The notes: a model not told the origin generated them from the letters alone. Shown: positions 52,670 to 63,875, counted from the first letter of the stretch. The stretch is DNA of 64,000 nt from Trichomonas vaginalis G3 (GCF_026262505.1 NC_067205.1:4030001-4094000), one strand, 5' to 3'. Translations and numbers: made by a program.

Positions 52670-53910
52670 TTAGTTAATCAGCGATAAAATTGAATATGAA
52701 GGAATATGAGAAATGCTAAGAAGATGTTGACACTGGTAGTTGATTAAATATTGGGAGATGCAAAAATTTTTCATTTGGTTGAATTTTTTTATCTCATTTT
52801 CTTCTTCAAAATTATTTTCAATTTTATTTTTTGCTTCGCAAAGTCCTGTAGAAAGATGTGATAATTTGTTGTATAAATTGTTTATTGAGTATGTTATTGT
52901 TGCACTTGATGTTTGTCCATCATAATCACTATTAATGATTGTAGCTGAACTTGATGACCAAAAATAAAATGTTTGTGTACAATTATTATTTTTGATTGAA
53001 CAAGATTCAAATGTAACTGTTGCTTGATATAAATTAAAACAATATTGACTAGCATTGTTTCTAATGATATTACATAAATAAAATTGATGTGGACCAGTAT
53101 TAAAAATAAAAAAGCATCTAGAGTTTGCTTTGTTATCAATGAAAGATGATTGACTTGTTGTATTTCTGTTCTGAATAAATATCAAGTAAAACATCTTCAT
53201 AACATTTGTTATTTGTTATGTTATTTCGTGAATAACTAAGATTTCCGTATCTTAAATGATTAATTGAATCTCCTTTATCTATTTCTCCGCAATCAAAGAC
53301 TGTTGAATCTTCAAAAATGTTTTTGTTGTTTGTATTTGATGATGACATATATGAACATAAAAATACTCCTTCATAATATTCAGTGTTTAGTATAGATCTT
53401 GTGGCACATGTTCGATAGATAACACAACTTCCTTTATAAGAAGAAACTGTTCGAGATGGAGTTTTTGTGCCATTGAATCCAGAAATAGAAATAAGAAGTT
53501 TTGTTTGATCATTGATGTCTATATAGACAACAACTTCTTTAAATTCATTGAATAAACATGTTGTAACATAATAATTTCCTTGTGTTGTTGGATTAAATTT
53601 TTCATTTTCAGTGTGTTTTTCAGTGATAACTGAATTTTAAAAAAGTGTCCAAGTGTCAAGACTTGGACCTGAATCGAAGAACTGTCTTAACAAATGTTTC
53701 ATTTTCATACATTTCATAAAAATATTTGAATGAATTACTTCTAAAATTTCGTTTAGCGCAGAAAGGATTGTTTTTATTTAATATGGACATAATATTATTT
53801 AAGTGTAAAGATTGTGTAATAAACAGAAATTCATCAAAAGTGACAACTCTCAATTTTTTGACATTTGTAAATTCTAAATTGAATGAGAAAAATGAAATAA
53901 TACTAAGCAT
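52670..53910 (-). pseudogene. beta-helix protein 1 (unit 5)
   Basis: Broken at the first variable site (GACTTGTTG, shared with unit 3) and by a small loss near 53637. The second variable site keeps the unit 1 sequence. Confidence 0.65.
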
Positions 53911-53985
53911 AATACAATATTCTAGATTTAATTATAATTAGGAAAAAGTTAGTTTTGAGAGTACTTTTCATAGGCATATAGAATG

Positions 53986-54286
53986 AAATCTTCTGAAAAA
54001 TAATATCACATAAACTCATATTATTTTCTAATATATAACTATTTTATATAAAAATCAAATTCAATGATCTTAAAAGCGAAGGATAAACCTCAAAATTTAC
54101 GAATATAATGAGTGGGAATATTTCATATGGTTTTATGATAGATAAGCATTATATTCCCACTCATTATATTCGTAAATTTTGAGGTTTATCCTTCGCTTTT
54201 AAGATCATTGAATTTGATTTTTATATAAAATAGTTATATATTAGAAAATAATATGAGTTTATGTGATATTATTTTTCAGAAGATTT
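53986..54286. repeat. 301-bp palindrome (unit 5)
   Basis: Same as in unit 1, uninterrupted. Confidence 0.9.
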
Positions 54287-54918
54287 TGTGTTCTTCTTCA
54301 AAATTTTATTTTTTTATTAAAAAGAATCTTTACAAAATATACATTTACTTAAATTAATATTTAAAAACGTGCTCTATCAAAAGTTCCAAAAATTCAATAT
54401 TTTAGCTTTTCTGAGGTGTCACTTTTGATGAATTTATGTTTACAACAATTGTATAATTAAAATTGCGAAGACATTATCTTTATCAAGGGATATATAATCC
54501 CTTGAAGTTGACAATCAAAACATTTTATGTCACTTTTTTGGTATTTTTTATAAAAATTTATGTTGGCATTTTTTTATTTTCAAGATTTACAAGAATCTAA
54601 GAATTCATTCATATTTTACACTTCACACTCAATTACAATACAATTCTAATCATAAGAATAATCTTATCTGCGAAAGAAACTCAAACAAATTCTAATAATA
54701 GAGTAGAAGTTTTAAATACAAATACAAAACAACATCTACCAAACACACTTTAACTAGTAAGAATGAGTTTAATCTTAATTTTTCATTGTTTAATTGTGTT
54801 TTCGAAATTGATGCATTTCTTGATAAACTTTATCGCATTGAAGTTTTCTCTAAAACAATAGGCAATCAAGAATAACTGTTCTTTCGAATTTCTATCCTGA
54901 AAAGTGGACTGAGATATC

Positions 54919-55209
54919 TCTTTGGGCTTTGAAAGATATATTATCTATTTTTTGATTCTTTGATGACAGAAACACAAACTTCATGTCCACTAAATGTAAC
55001 AACTTCTACTATCTGAAACATAATCATCAGATGTTCCACTACCAAAACATCATGAACCACCTCCTGAAGTTCTGAGGTTGTGTTAATCTCCTTTACAGAA
55101 TTTATCATTATCAAGGTTGATGCTCCCCCTGTATATGTTCATCCTTTACCTCTGCTTTGTGCGATGTTATATTCTTTTAATGATCCTACGGTATCTCCTT
55201 AATCTTTAG
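54919..55209 (-). pseudogene. glycine-rich protein D remnant (unit 5)
   Basis: Same remnant as in unit 1, with one base missing near 55123. Confidence 0.5.
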
Positions 55210-55286
55210 AGTCTGAATATATTGCATTTCAATATTAAATAAATAATTATATGAAAAAAATACAGATCATGAATATGTTATTTTAG

Positions 55287-55967
55287 CTAGTTTAAAAGAA
55301 GTCGATAATCAAATAATTGTTCAAAAAATTGAACTTTGTTTTTATAGAATCTTTTTCTATGACCGCTTGTTGCGTTAAAAAAGGTAGAAAATGAAGTATT
55401 AGATTTAGCTGAATCAGATGAAATTATGTAAAAATCATCACGCATTATACGTGCATATGATATGTTAATTGATTTAATTTGAATTTTACCATTTTGCAAA
55501 AAAATGTTTCCGAATCCATTGGTAAAATAATCTTTATATCCACTCTTGCTAATAAAACTATCATGAATAAAATTTTTAAATTCGGATAAATGTGTTACAT
55601 GAATGAAGCAATAAACACCGTAGTCATATTCACTATCAATTCTGGAAGAATAACTGCAAATTCGATCTTGAATAAATTCGCCTTCTTGAATATATGAAAT
55701 ACACCCACCATTTGCTGTGTTGCTGCAGTTATTAAAAAGTGTAGTTTCAATAAGAAATTTGATAGCAGTGTTGTTTGTTTCGAAAATGAACAGAACCTTG
55801 TGTATTTACCGAGTCAAAGTTACATGATGAAACATGATAATTATATTCTCTTGCATCAAGCTTAGTACTTTGAAACTTACATTTTTCTTTAGCTAAATTT
55901 GTCGGGAAATATGAATCCCAAGCTTTTCTAATTTTCTTCCTTGGATCATTTTTGGTATAAAATTGTA
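55287..55967 (-). pseudogene. beta-helix remnant 2 (units 5/6 junction)
   Basis: Same remnant, with one private G to T near 55929. Confidence 0.6.
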
Positions 55968-56047
55968 GATCCTACATAATATCAATTAAAATATCTTTGT
56001 AAGATACAAGTAAAAAAATTAATGAGGATTAAAATAAGTTTTCCTTA

Positions 56048-56953
56048 TTGAATTATGATGTTTCAATAACACATAGATATGGAAAAAAGTATTATTTCTC
56101 ATATCAATGTGAATCTCAAATATATTGTCCACCTTATAAAGTAAGAATTGAAAAAGGTTTATATCGATATGAACTTTGGGGAGCAGGACGAATTGGTGGT
56201 GGTGCATATGTGAGAGGAGATCGATATACATTCAAAACAGAAGAATTTTATATTTTTGTTGGAGGTGTTGCTCAACATTCAAATGAATTATATGGCTATG
56301 GTGGTAATAACGGGGGAGGCAATAGTACTATTATTGGGATATATAATAATGGCAAAAGAGGTATTGGCAGCGATGGATCTACAGACATTCGATTGAATAT
56401 CTCAATTTTGAGATCAAGAGTAATTGTCAGCGGTGCTCCAGGAGGTGCTATATATTATGATAAAATGGGATATGCAGGTGGATTAGTTGGACATAATGGA
56501 ACACGTTTTGATGAATCAGATTCCATTATCGGAGAAGGCGCAAATCAAACTTCAGGAGGAAAAGGACAATTCAATGGAGAATTTGGCATTGGAGCAAATT
56601 GTTCACCTGGAACATCAACAGATATGGCTGGTGCAGGGGGCGCTGGATGGTATGACGGTGGATCTGGATATCATTGGGATGAGGATAGCTCAGGGGGCGG
56701 AGGAAGCTCATATATTTCTGGTTTCAAAGGTTGTGAAAGCATTTCATATGATTGGAGATTTGAAAATACAATAATGCTTAATGGAAGCCAACAATTTACA
56801 GAACCAGATGGAGCTATGAGTAGATTTGGTCATAAAGGAAGTGGTTTTTGCATCATCACTTGTATTGCAGATTTTATTTCATGTGAGAATCTTTGTTTTT
56901 ATCAAAATAACATTATCATACAAATAACTTTTGTTTTTACATTGACGAAGTAG
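56048..56953 (+). pseudogene. glycine-rich protein A (unit 6)
   Basis: Full 301-codon frame without an ATG start, as in unit 1. Confidence 0.75.
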
Positions 56954-57256
56954 ACTTCAATAAAGTAATTAATTTTATTAAATTCAATTTTTTACGAATA
57001 TTTTACAATTCCTCCGAAATTGGGCATTTGTATGATTTTTTTCGATAAGAAAGTAAAGAGAAATTAATGGTTATCTAAAAGGATGCAATCTCAATAACAA
57101 TATTTATGTCACTTTTATAAATCTCAATTGAAATTTAGATAAGCATTGTGAGTATTGTTGCTTTGCATTTAAAATTGCATAGAAAGCTAGTATCCTCAAT
57201 TATTGATTATCATTTTATATGAAAAATAACTGTGGAATGTTTTATTAAAAAGATCT

Positions 57257-58357
57257 TTAAGAAAGACTACAAGCATACATAATAGCATTACAATTAAAAT
57301 GGATATAATGTAAACAATGACTAGTTAGAGGATAGTATGTTATAATTAGTTTTCCGTGTCCTTCCCATACACCTGACTCATGCTGAACATCGAAAAACTT
57401 GAACGATACAGAAGTATCATATGCATAACGATCTTGACCAATTTCTTCATAGTTTTCGTCATAAAAAGTCAATTCTCCTTTCGGAAGAATTGCATTGTCT
57501 GACAGAACCCAAGAAGAAACTCCACCAGCACCACCATTATTGTGATGACTGCAAAAACCACCATACCACCCACCACCTGCACTTCCTCTGTCTGTGAATC
57601 CATGTGGTGTTTTGATTCCATATGGATTCTTCGAACCATCTGTGCGAGAAGATTCTCCTTGCCCAAAACTGAATCCAAAAGTAGAATTTGCGGATAAATT
57701 TTCAATATACATACAGTCTATATTAAATCTTTGCGCTTCGAGACCTCCTGCACCTCCGGAGCCGTCATCAGACTGTTGAAGTGTGCCACCACCGTTGTCA
57801 GAACCGCCTCCACCACCGCTAACAATTACACGATGAAAAAGGTCGTTTTTCTCAAATTTGACAGCGGTTTGGCCACCTCCTGATCCTGATGCGTAACCAG
57901 GAGAACTTCCACCACCACCATAACCACCTCGATTCATGCAAGATAAACTAAAAGATTTATAACAATTAGAATTTCTTTGATCAAAATATCCCATTCCTCA
58001 AATTGTAGCAAAAGCTTTCATTGGATGAAAAAGAACTGAGTAGCCAGAAATATATGCACCTGCACCTCCAGTACTTGGTAATTGTTTGCAGACAGTATTT
58101 CCATTCACACGTTTAACTCTGTCTTGTGAAATACAGCTTCCATTGGGAAATCGATATGATGGAACATGCCCACTGCCGCTGCCACCTGATGCACCATAAA
58201 GTTCAAACTTATAGATTCCAGGCTGCATTTCAAGAACATAATATGTGCATTCATAATAGTTAACACATGGATATTCAAAAATGTAACTATTATTTTCATG
58301 TTTAACGTTAAGTTTTGCATCTTTTACACTTGAATTAAGAAGATATGACTTTATCAT
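57257..58357 (-). pseudogene. glycine-rich protein B (unit 6)
   Basis: Split by the shared in-frame TGA, otherwise open. Confidence 0.75.
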
Positions 58358-58587
58358 ATATTAAAGTTGTCATATTCGTTCATGACAAATTAAAAAATGA
58401 TTTACTATTCAATTGGCATCTTTGTCTAGTTAATATCCCTTTGTAAATACATTTGTTTTATCAAAATTTACTATTGTCATTCTAATAAATCCTAATTGAA
58501 AATATTAATCTTAAATCACGCCATTATGAAATTGTTTTAGATCTTATTAATACATTATAAAACTTTTCAAATTGTACTGAGTAATTC

Positions 58588-59087
58588 ATGACTGGAGCAA
58601 ATAATTTTCGATATGGAAAATGTTCTATCCAAGATACAAGTAAAGTTTATCAAAATTATTCTCCTATATGCCCACAATATCATGCAAATTCTTTTTATCC
58701 ACGTAATAGCACTTATTATCCCACATATATCAAAATAAATTTAGATCCTGGAAAATATATATTTGAAGCATATGTTCTCAATGACAAGTCTATTAGTACT
58801 CTGATGGATATAGTGTATATGCAGAATCAACTATTACAATTTCAAGAAATGTTGATATCTTTCTATTTATCGGATCTACAGGCAAAAATAATCTTTGCGG
58901 TTATAAACTGAGACTGATACAGGAAAAAACTTTGATAAAGGAATATTATAGTCAAGTTTTCCTTCTAAAAGTGGTGGATGATATCTATATGGTGGTGAAA
59001 CTAATCAACCAAGTGGGAGATCTGGATTTGTATATCCAACTGATCGATTGAAAACAGAAATTGGAAATATTAATTTATTATTAAAAA
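58588..59087 (+). pseudogene. glycine-rich protein C, decayed (unit 6)
   Basis: 107-codon variant, as in unit 1. Confidence 0.6.
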
Positions 59088-59104
59088 TTTGAAAATTAGT
59101 TTAT

Positions 59105-60208
59105 TTAGTTAATCAGCGATAAAATTGAATATGAAGGAATATGAGAAATGCTAAGAAGATGTTGACACTGGTAGTTGATTAAATATTGGGAGATGCAAAA
59201 ATTTTTCATTTGGTTGAATTTTTTTATCTCATTTTCTTCTTCAAAATTATTTTCAATTTTATTTTTTGCTTCGCAAAGTCCTGTAGAAAGATGTGATAAT
59301 TTGTTGTATAAATTGTTTATTGAGTATGTTATTGTTGCACTTGATGTTTGTCCATCATAATCACTATTAATGATTGTAGCTGAACTTGATGACCAAAAAT
59401 AAAATGTTTGTGTACAATTATTATTTTTGATTGAACAAGATTCAAATGTAACTGTTGCTTGATATAAATTAAAACAATATTGACTAGCATTGTTTCTAAT
59501 GATATTACATAAATAAAATTGATGTGGACCAGTATTAAAAATAAAAAAGCATCTAGAGTTTGCTTTGTTATCAATGAAAGATGATTGACTGTTGTTGTAT
59601 TTCTGTTCTGAATAAATATCAAGTAAAACATCTTCATAACATTTGTTATTTGTTATGTTATTTCGTGAATAACTAAGATTTCCGTATCTTAAATGATTAA
59701 TTGAATCTCCTTTATCTATTTCTCCGCAATCAAAGACTGTTGAATCTTCAAAAATGTTTTTGTTGTTTGTATTTGATGATGACATATATGAACATAAAAA
59801 TACTCCTTCATCCAATCAATATTGTGTTTGTATAGATCTTGTGGCACATGTTCGATAGATAACACAACTTCCTTTATAAGAATAAACTGTTCGAGATGGA
59901 GTTTTTGTGCCATTGAATCCAGAAATAGAAATAAGAAGTTTTGTTTGATCATTGATGTCTATATAGACAACAACTTCTTTAAATTCATTGAATAAACATG
60001 TTGTAACATAATAATTTCCTTGTGTTGTTGGATTAAATTTTTCATTTTCAGTGTGTTTTTCAGTGATAACTGAATTTTCATAAAAAAGTGTCCAAGTGTC
60101 AAGACTTGGACCTGAATCGAAGAACTGTCTTAACAAATGTTTCATTTTCATACATTTCATAAAAATATTTGAATGAATTACTTCTAAAATTTCGTTTAGC
60201 GCAGAAAG
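59105..60208 (-). pseudogene. beta-helix protein 1 (unit 6), cut by Polinton copy 2
   Basis: The 236-codon 3' piece is open. The second variable site carries a unique sequence (TCCAATCAATATTGTGTTTG) that breaks the frame there. The upstream N-terminal piece is removed by the Polinton terminus. Confidence 0.65.
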
Positions 60209-60300
60209 AAAAAAAAAAAAAAAAAAAAAAAAGTCAGTGGGGCTTCCAGGCACTTCGTGCCTTCTAGCCCCGAAGATGTTTAGTATAAATGAAGTTTTTA
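60209..60300. repeat. Polinton copy 2 terminal inverted repeat
   Basis: A-tract, then GTCAGTGGGGCTTCCAGGCA, the GGCACTTCGTGCC palindrome and GATGTTTAGTATAAATGAAG. It matches the inverted terminus of copy 1 for about 85 bp. The tip differs slightly (GTCAGTGGGG here, GGTAGTGGGG in copy 1). Confidence 0.8.
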
Positions 60301-60364
60301 TTCGGAAAATTGTTAGTCTTCTTGGTCGAAAACATTATATAATGTTTCACTTTTCACAAATTAT

Positions 60365-60765
60365 ATATGTTTTCATGTTTTGTCAAGACTTCTTCTTCGT
60401 AAATGTTTTGTCAAGACTTCTTCTTCGTAAATGTTTTGTCAAGACTTCTTCTTCGTAAATGTTTTGTCAAGACTTCTTCGTAAATGTTTTGTCAAGACTT
60501 CTTCGTAAATGTTTTGTCAAGACTTCTTCGTAAATGTTTTGTCAAGACTTCTTCGTAAATGTTTTGTCAAGACTTCTTCGTAAATGTTTTGTCAAGACTT
60601 CTTCGTAAATGTTTTGTCAAGACTTCTTCGTAAATGTTTTGTCAAGACTTCTTCGTAAATGTTTTGTCAAGACTTCTTCTTCGTAAATGTTTTGTCAAGA
60701 CTTCATCGTAAATGTTTTGTCAAGACTTCTTCGTAAATGTTTTGTCAAGACTTCATCGTAATGAG
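60365..60765. repeat. 24-27-bp subterminal minisatellite of Polinton copy 2
   Basis: About 15 copies of TGTTTTGTCAAGACTTCTTC followed by GTAAA. The first few and one later copy have an extra TTC (27 bp) and two have CATCG in place of CTTCG. There is no unique spacer between copies, so it is not a CRISPR. Related single motifs occur at 4870-4930 in copy 1. Confidence 0.9.
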
Positions 60766-60790
60766 CGTAAATGACCCAAAAATATAATTT

Positions 60791-60840
60791 AGGTGAAGAG
60801 GTGAGATGTCACCTCTTTTCTAACCTCTTTTCTCACCTCT
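60791..60840. repeat. GAGGTGA hairpin near the Polinton copy 2 end
   Basis: AGGTGAAGAGGTGAGATGTC, followed by ACCTCTTTTC and CTCACCTCTT. It is the same hairpin family as at 3577-3808 and 4795-4995 in copy 1. Confidence 0.6.
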
Positions 60841-60841
60841 T

Positions 60842-61133
60842 GAATTTTCATGAAATTTACACCAAAAATAATGTTTATGTTAGAATGTTAGATCTAACAC
60901 CTTTTCTAACATGTTTTCTAACATCGTGAATTTTCATGAAATTTACACCAAAAATAATGTTTATGTTAGAATGTTAGATCTAACACCTTTTCTAACATGT
61001 TTTCTAACATCGTGAATTTTCATGAAATTTACACCAAAAATAATGTTTATGTTAGAATGTTAGATCTAACACCTTTTCTAACATGTTTTCTAACATCGTG
61101 AATTTTCATGAAATTTACACCAAAAATATACTA
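60842..61133. repeat. 86-bp tandem repeat, 3.4 copies
   Basis: Starts at 60842, 60928, 61014 and 61100 (partial), period exactly 86 bp. The unit contains a GAATTTTCATGAAATT palindrome and GTTAGAATGTTAGATCTAAC, a stem around AGATCT. An inverted copy sits at 61269-61335. Confidence 0.9.
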
Positions 61134-61268
61134 CTAGGGTCATTTACGAAGAAATCTCAACAAAGTCTTTACGATGAAATCTTAACAAAACATAGACAAG
61201 AAAGTTCATGAGAAATTAGATGAAGAAGTCTTAACAAAGTCTTTACGAAGAAATTCATGAGTTTTCTA

Positions 61269-61335
61269 CGATGTTAGAAAACATGTTAGAAAAGGTGTTA
61301 GATCTAACATTCTAACATAAACATTATTTTTTGGT
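61269..61335. repeat. inverted copy of the 86-bp repeat
   Basis: Reads GATGTTAGAAAACATGTTAG onward as the reverse complement of the unit at 60842-61133. It brackets a region with two GAAGAAATCTCAACAAAGTC-type direct repeats (61146 and 61352). Confidence 0.8.
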
Positions 61336-61440
61336 CATTTACACTCATTTACGAAGAAATCTCAACAAAGTCTTTACGAAGAAGTCACAACAAAACATCT
61401 GTCACTTTTCAGGAAAAAACATTTTTATTATATATATAAA

Positions 61441-62259
61441 ATGAATTTTACAAAACCACCGTTACCCTTCTTTGGAAATAAGAGTAGATGTAAAGATATT
61501 CTATTGAGAGAACTTAAGAAACTACCGAATGGTCTAACATTTGTAGATTTGTTCGGTGGAAGTTTCTATATATCTCATTTGTGCCATACTGTATTTCCTG
61601 ACTCAGAGATTATATGCAATGACTTCGACAACTATATGAACCGTCTCAAACATATACCAGACACAAACAAAATATTGAAAGAGTTAAAAGAAAAGATACC
61701 TATAGGTAAGATGGAACGTATACCATTAGATAAGAAAAATACTGTCAGAGAGGTTTTGAAAAAAGCAGAATATATAGACTGGGATAGTATATCTTCTAGA
61801 CTATTGTATAGTGGTTCTATAAGAGTTCATGACATTGAAACACTTATGTCAAAAGTTTTATATCTTAACTATACAAATGTTTTCAAAGAGGACATAGAAA
61901 AATATATTGAGGGTATAGAGTTTGTGAGATGTCATTGGACAGAGTTGTATGAAAAATATAAAGACAAGGAAAATGTTTTCTTTATAGTGGACCCGCCGTT
62001 CTATAACACATGGGATTTTCAATACCAAGTAGACTGGACTTTGAGAGACTCTTTAGAAACTTTAGACGTTTTACATAACTGTCCATGCTTTTACTTTACA
62101 TCCGATAAAAGTGGTTTGGAAACCGTTATGAGATGGTTAGAGGACATACATGACTATGAGTTTATATATGACAAGATAGAATATGAGAGAGGTCCTATAA
62201 ACTGGAGAAAGTGTCATAACAAAGAAATTTTACTAGTAAGTAAATGTGGTTTGAAATAG
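61441..62259 (+). CDS. Dam-family adenine-N6 DNA methyltransferase, copy 2
   Basis: 272 codons, differing from the copy 1 protein (16365-17183) at about nine positions scattered along the chain (for example SEIICND for SKIICND, LHNCPC for IHNHPC). The AdoMet-binding VDLFGGSF and catalytic-type VDPPFY segments are the same in both. The start follows TTTTTATTATATATATAAA, identical in layout to copy 1, although the sequence further upstream is completely different (minisatellites). This implies that the promoter lies within about 40 bp of the start. Confidence 0.8.
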   Translation: MNFTKPPLPFFGNKSRCKDILLRELKKLPNGLTFVDLFGGSFYISHLCHTVFPDSEIICNDFDNYMNRLKHIPDTNKILKELKEKIPIGKMERIPLDKKNTVREVLKKAEYIDWDSISSRLLYSGSIRVHDIETLMSKVLYLNYTNVFKEDIEKYIEGIEFVRCHWTELYEKYKDKENVFFIVDPPFYNTWDFQYQVDWTLRDSLETLDVLHNCPCFYFTSDKSGLETVMRWLEDIHDYEFIYDKIEYERGPINWRKCHNKEILLVSKCGLK

Positions 62260-62375
62260 GACTACTTGTTTTAGGTTTTTTCCATTGTGTCATTTACTTA
62301 TTTGACGTGGCAGAAAGATATAGAGAATATGAAGATGAACCAATACCAGCAAATGTTCAGCATATGTACTCGTAA
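62244..62375 (+). CDS. 43-aa membrane microprotein, copy 2
   Basis: MWFEIGLLVLGFFHCVIYLF gives the same single membrane span and overlap with the methylase end as the copy 1 gene. The tail is RYREYEDEPIPANVQHMYS. Substitutions are conservative (Phe/Leu, Lys/Arg, Met/Ile, Tyr/His). Confidence 0.55.
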   Translation: MWFEIGLLVLGFFHCVIYLFDVAERYREYEDEPIPANVQHMYS

Positions 62376-62398
62376 GAGATATTTTTATCTAATATTAA

Positions 62399-62761
62399 AT
62401 GGACGCACAGAACTTAGCGAATGCACAGCAACCTGGACAACCAAACCCAGAGAATATTCCAAATGAAGTTAGAATACAAACTGCAATGGCAAACTATGGT
62501 CAAGTGCCAACAGATGTACAAATGCAAACTGCCATGTCAAATGACGCTGCGTTAGGTTTGCCACCATGGTATGCAAATATGAGATGGAAAGAGTTTTATA
62601 CAAACCCTGAAGTGGGATATAAACAACTTTATGCAGATGACGCAAACACAGGAGTTGACCCAGAATATGTTTTCTACCAGAGGAGAAACAGAATGTATGA
62701 GCTCCAGTTAAAGAATGCAATGGAACTCAGAAGGAAACGTAAGAGACTAGGCGGACATTAG
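62399..62761 (+). CDS. Polinton 120-aa protein, copy 2
   Basis: The protein appears identical to the one at 15863-16225, while the neighbouring methylase has drifted by about 3%. It may therefore be more constrained or more recently converted. Confidence 0.6.
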   Translation: MDAQNLANAQQPGQPNPENIPNEVRIQTAMANYGQVPTDVQMQTAMSNDAALGLPPWYANMRWKEFYTNPEVGYKQLYADDANTGVDPEYVFYQRRNRMYELQLKNAMELRRKRKRLGGH

Positions 62762-62779
62762 ATTTTTACATATAGTAAA

Positions 62780-63022
62780 ATGGGTTTCTTCAGTAAGATA
62801 GGAAACTTCTTTCGAAATGTTGGAAGAGGTATATGGAATGGAATAAAATCTGTCGGAAAAGGAATTTGGAACGGTGTCAAAAATATTGGTAAAAGAGTAG
62901 GTCAGTTTGTTGGTATTATACCTAAAGACCCTGAACCAGAAGAGCAAGCTCCTGTTATACAACAGCCTGAACCTGCACCACAGTCAAGTTGGCAACCAAA
63001 TCCAACACCTCAACCGTATTAA
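62780..63022 (+). CDS. amphipathic 80-aa virion-type peptide, copy 2
   Basis: Three substitutions relative to 15603-15845 (Ser6Lys, Thr to Ser, Arg to Lys). The GRGIWNGIK repeats and the Pro/Gln tail are kept. Confidence 0.5.
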   Translation: MGFFSKIGNFFRNVGRGIWNGIKSVGKGIWNGVKNIGKRVGQFVGIIPKDPEPEEQAPVIQQPEPAPQSSWQPNPTPQPY

Positions 63023-63026
63023 AAAA

Positions 63027-63875
63027 TTATATTTTTACCGTTCGATAGTAGTTGTATATGAAACTAAGTTCTAAGTAAAACGCATGGTATAATGGAATTA
63101 TTCTTTTTCTTCCATCTGTAGTAAACCATACTTGAAAGTCTGAAATACTTCCACTTGGTGGTTCGTATAACTTTGTAGGTTTTTCGTAAAAGTCATTTGC
63201 CAAGCATAAGAAAGAGTTTTGGGCGCCAGAAAATGAAGCATGAACTATAATAGCATCTGAGTCGAAAACATCTTTAAATAAATATGGTTCATCTCTTGCA
63301 TATCGACTGTAAATATTTGCTAAAGGAAGTTCGACTTTCTGATTTAACATTCTTTGCAAATAATACCATGACATTGCAGTGAATTCTGTATATATTTGTT
63401 CGTCTTTCTTTGGATTGTCTTCGTAGATTTGAAATGACACTTGTGAATTTTGTTTGTCATATACAATTCTCACATAAAGTGTGCTCTCGGTATTTGCATA
63501 TTCATCAGCATATTTTGCATAACATGAATTTATTTTATCTTCTATATTTTTTAACGCAGTCTGTAGAGAAGATGAAAGGTCAACTTGTATTAGCTCAATT
63601 TCTTCCCACATTTTTCGTTTCCCTTCAGATATATAATCTATATGAAACCTTACAATAAATGGAAAACTTTTATCTTCTACAGACACAAACTTCATTCTAC
63701 GAAAGCCAATAGCTTTTGTGACAGATGGGTCTCTTAGCCATCTTAATGGGTAGTCAAAACGATAGCCTTCATGCTTTACGGTCTCTGTCTCAAACTTTTG
63801 ACCGACATTAGTAAAAAGTTCATCTAATGGTTTAGTTGTAGCAACTCTTGAATTTTCTTTTTCTATTGGAAGCAT
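63027..63875 (-). CDS. possible minor capsid (penton-like) protein, copy 2
   Basis: 282 codons with two substitutions relative to 14750-15598 (Ser3Pro, Lys to Glu in NQKVELPL). Converges with the 80-aa gene as in copy 1. Confidence 0.4.
   Translation of the reverse strand: MLPIEKENSRVATTKPLDELFTNVGQKFETETVKHEGYRFDYPLRWLRDPSVTKAIGFRRMKFVSVEDKSFPFIVRFHIDYISEGKRKMWEEIELIQVDLSSSLQTALKNIEDKINSCYAKYADEYANTESTLYVRIVYDKQNSQVSFQIYEDNPKKDEQIYTEFTAMSWYYLQRMLNQKVELPLANIYSRYARDEPYLFKDVFDSDAIIVHASFSGAQNSFLCLANDFYEKPTKLYEPPSGSISDFQVWFTTDGRKRIIPLYHAFYLELSFIYNYYRTVKI

Larger units (their letters stand above)
49037..55470. repeat. array unit 5 (6434 bp)
   Basis: No transposon insertions. Collinear with unit 1. 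Confidence 0.95.
17382..60208. repeat. tandem array of a ~6.44-kb unit, 5.7 copies
   Basis: Head-to-tail copies start at 17382, 23823, 30395, 38955, 49037 and 55471. Spacing is about 6435-6441 bp except where transposons are inserted (units 2, 3 and 4). Over kilobases the copies differ by scattered single-base changes and small indels. Both ends of the array are cut by Polinton termini at different points of the unit: the left in a beta-helix remnant, the right just upstream of another beta-helix gene. Each full unit has the order beta-helix remnant 2 (-), glycine-rich A (+), glycine-rich B (-), glycine-rich C (+), beta-helix 1 (-), palindrome, glycine-rich D remnant (-). Confidence 0.95.
55471..60208. 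repeat. array unit 6, cut by Polinton copy 2 (4738 bp)
   Basis: Collinear with unit 1 up to GCGCAGAAAG, where the A-tract of Polinton copy 2 begins. The palindrome and the glycine-rich D remnant are therefore missing. Confidence 0.95.

Noticed and set aside
17382-60208. The whole array as an assembly artefact
   Set aside because: Units differ by specific insertions with clean target duplications and by private variants, which argues for real separate copies. The exact number of units still cannot be verified from sequence alone.
60365-60765. CRISPR-like repeat array
   Set aside because: Repeats of 24-27 bp follow one another directly with no unique spacers, and no cas-like gene is near.
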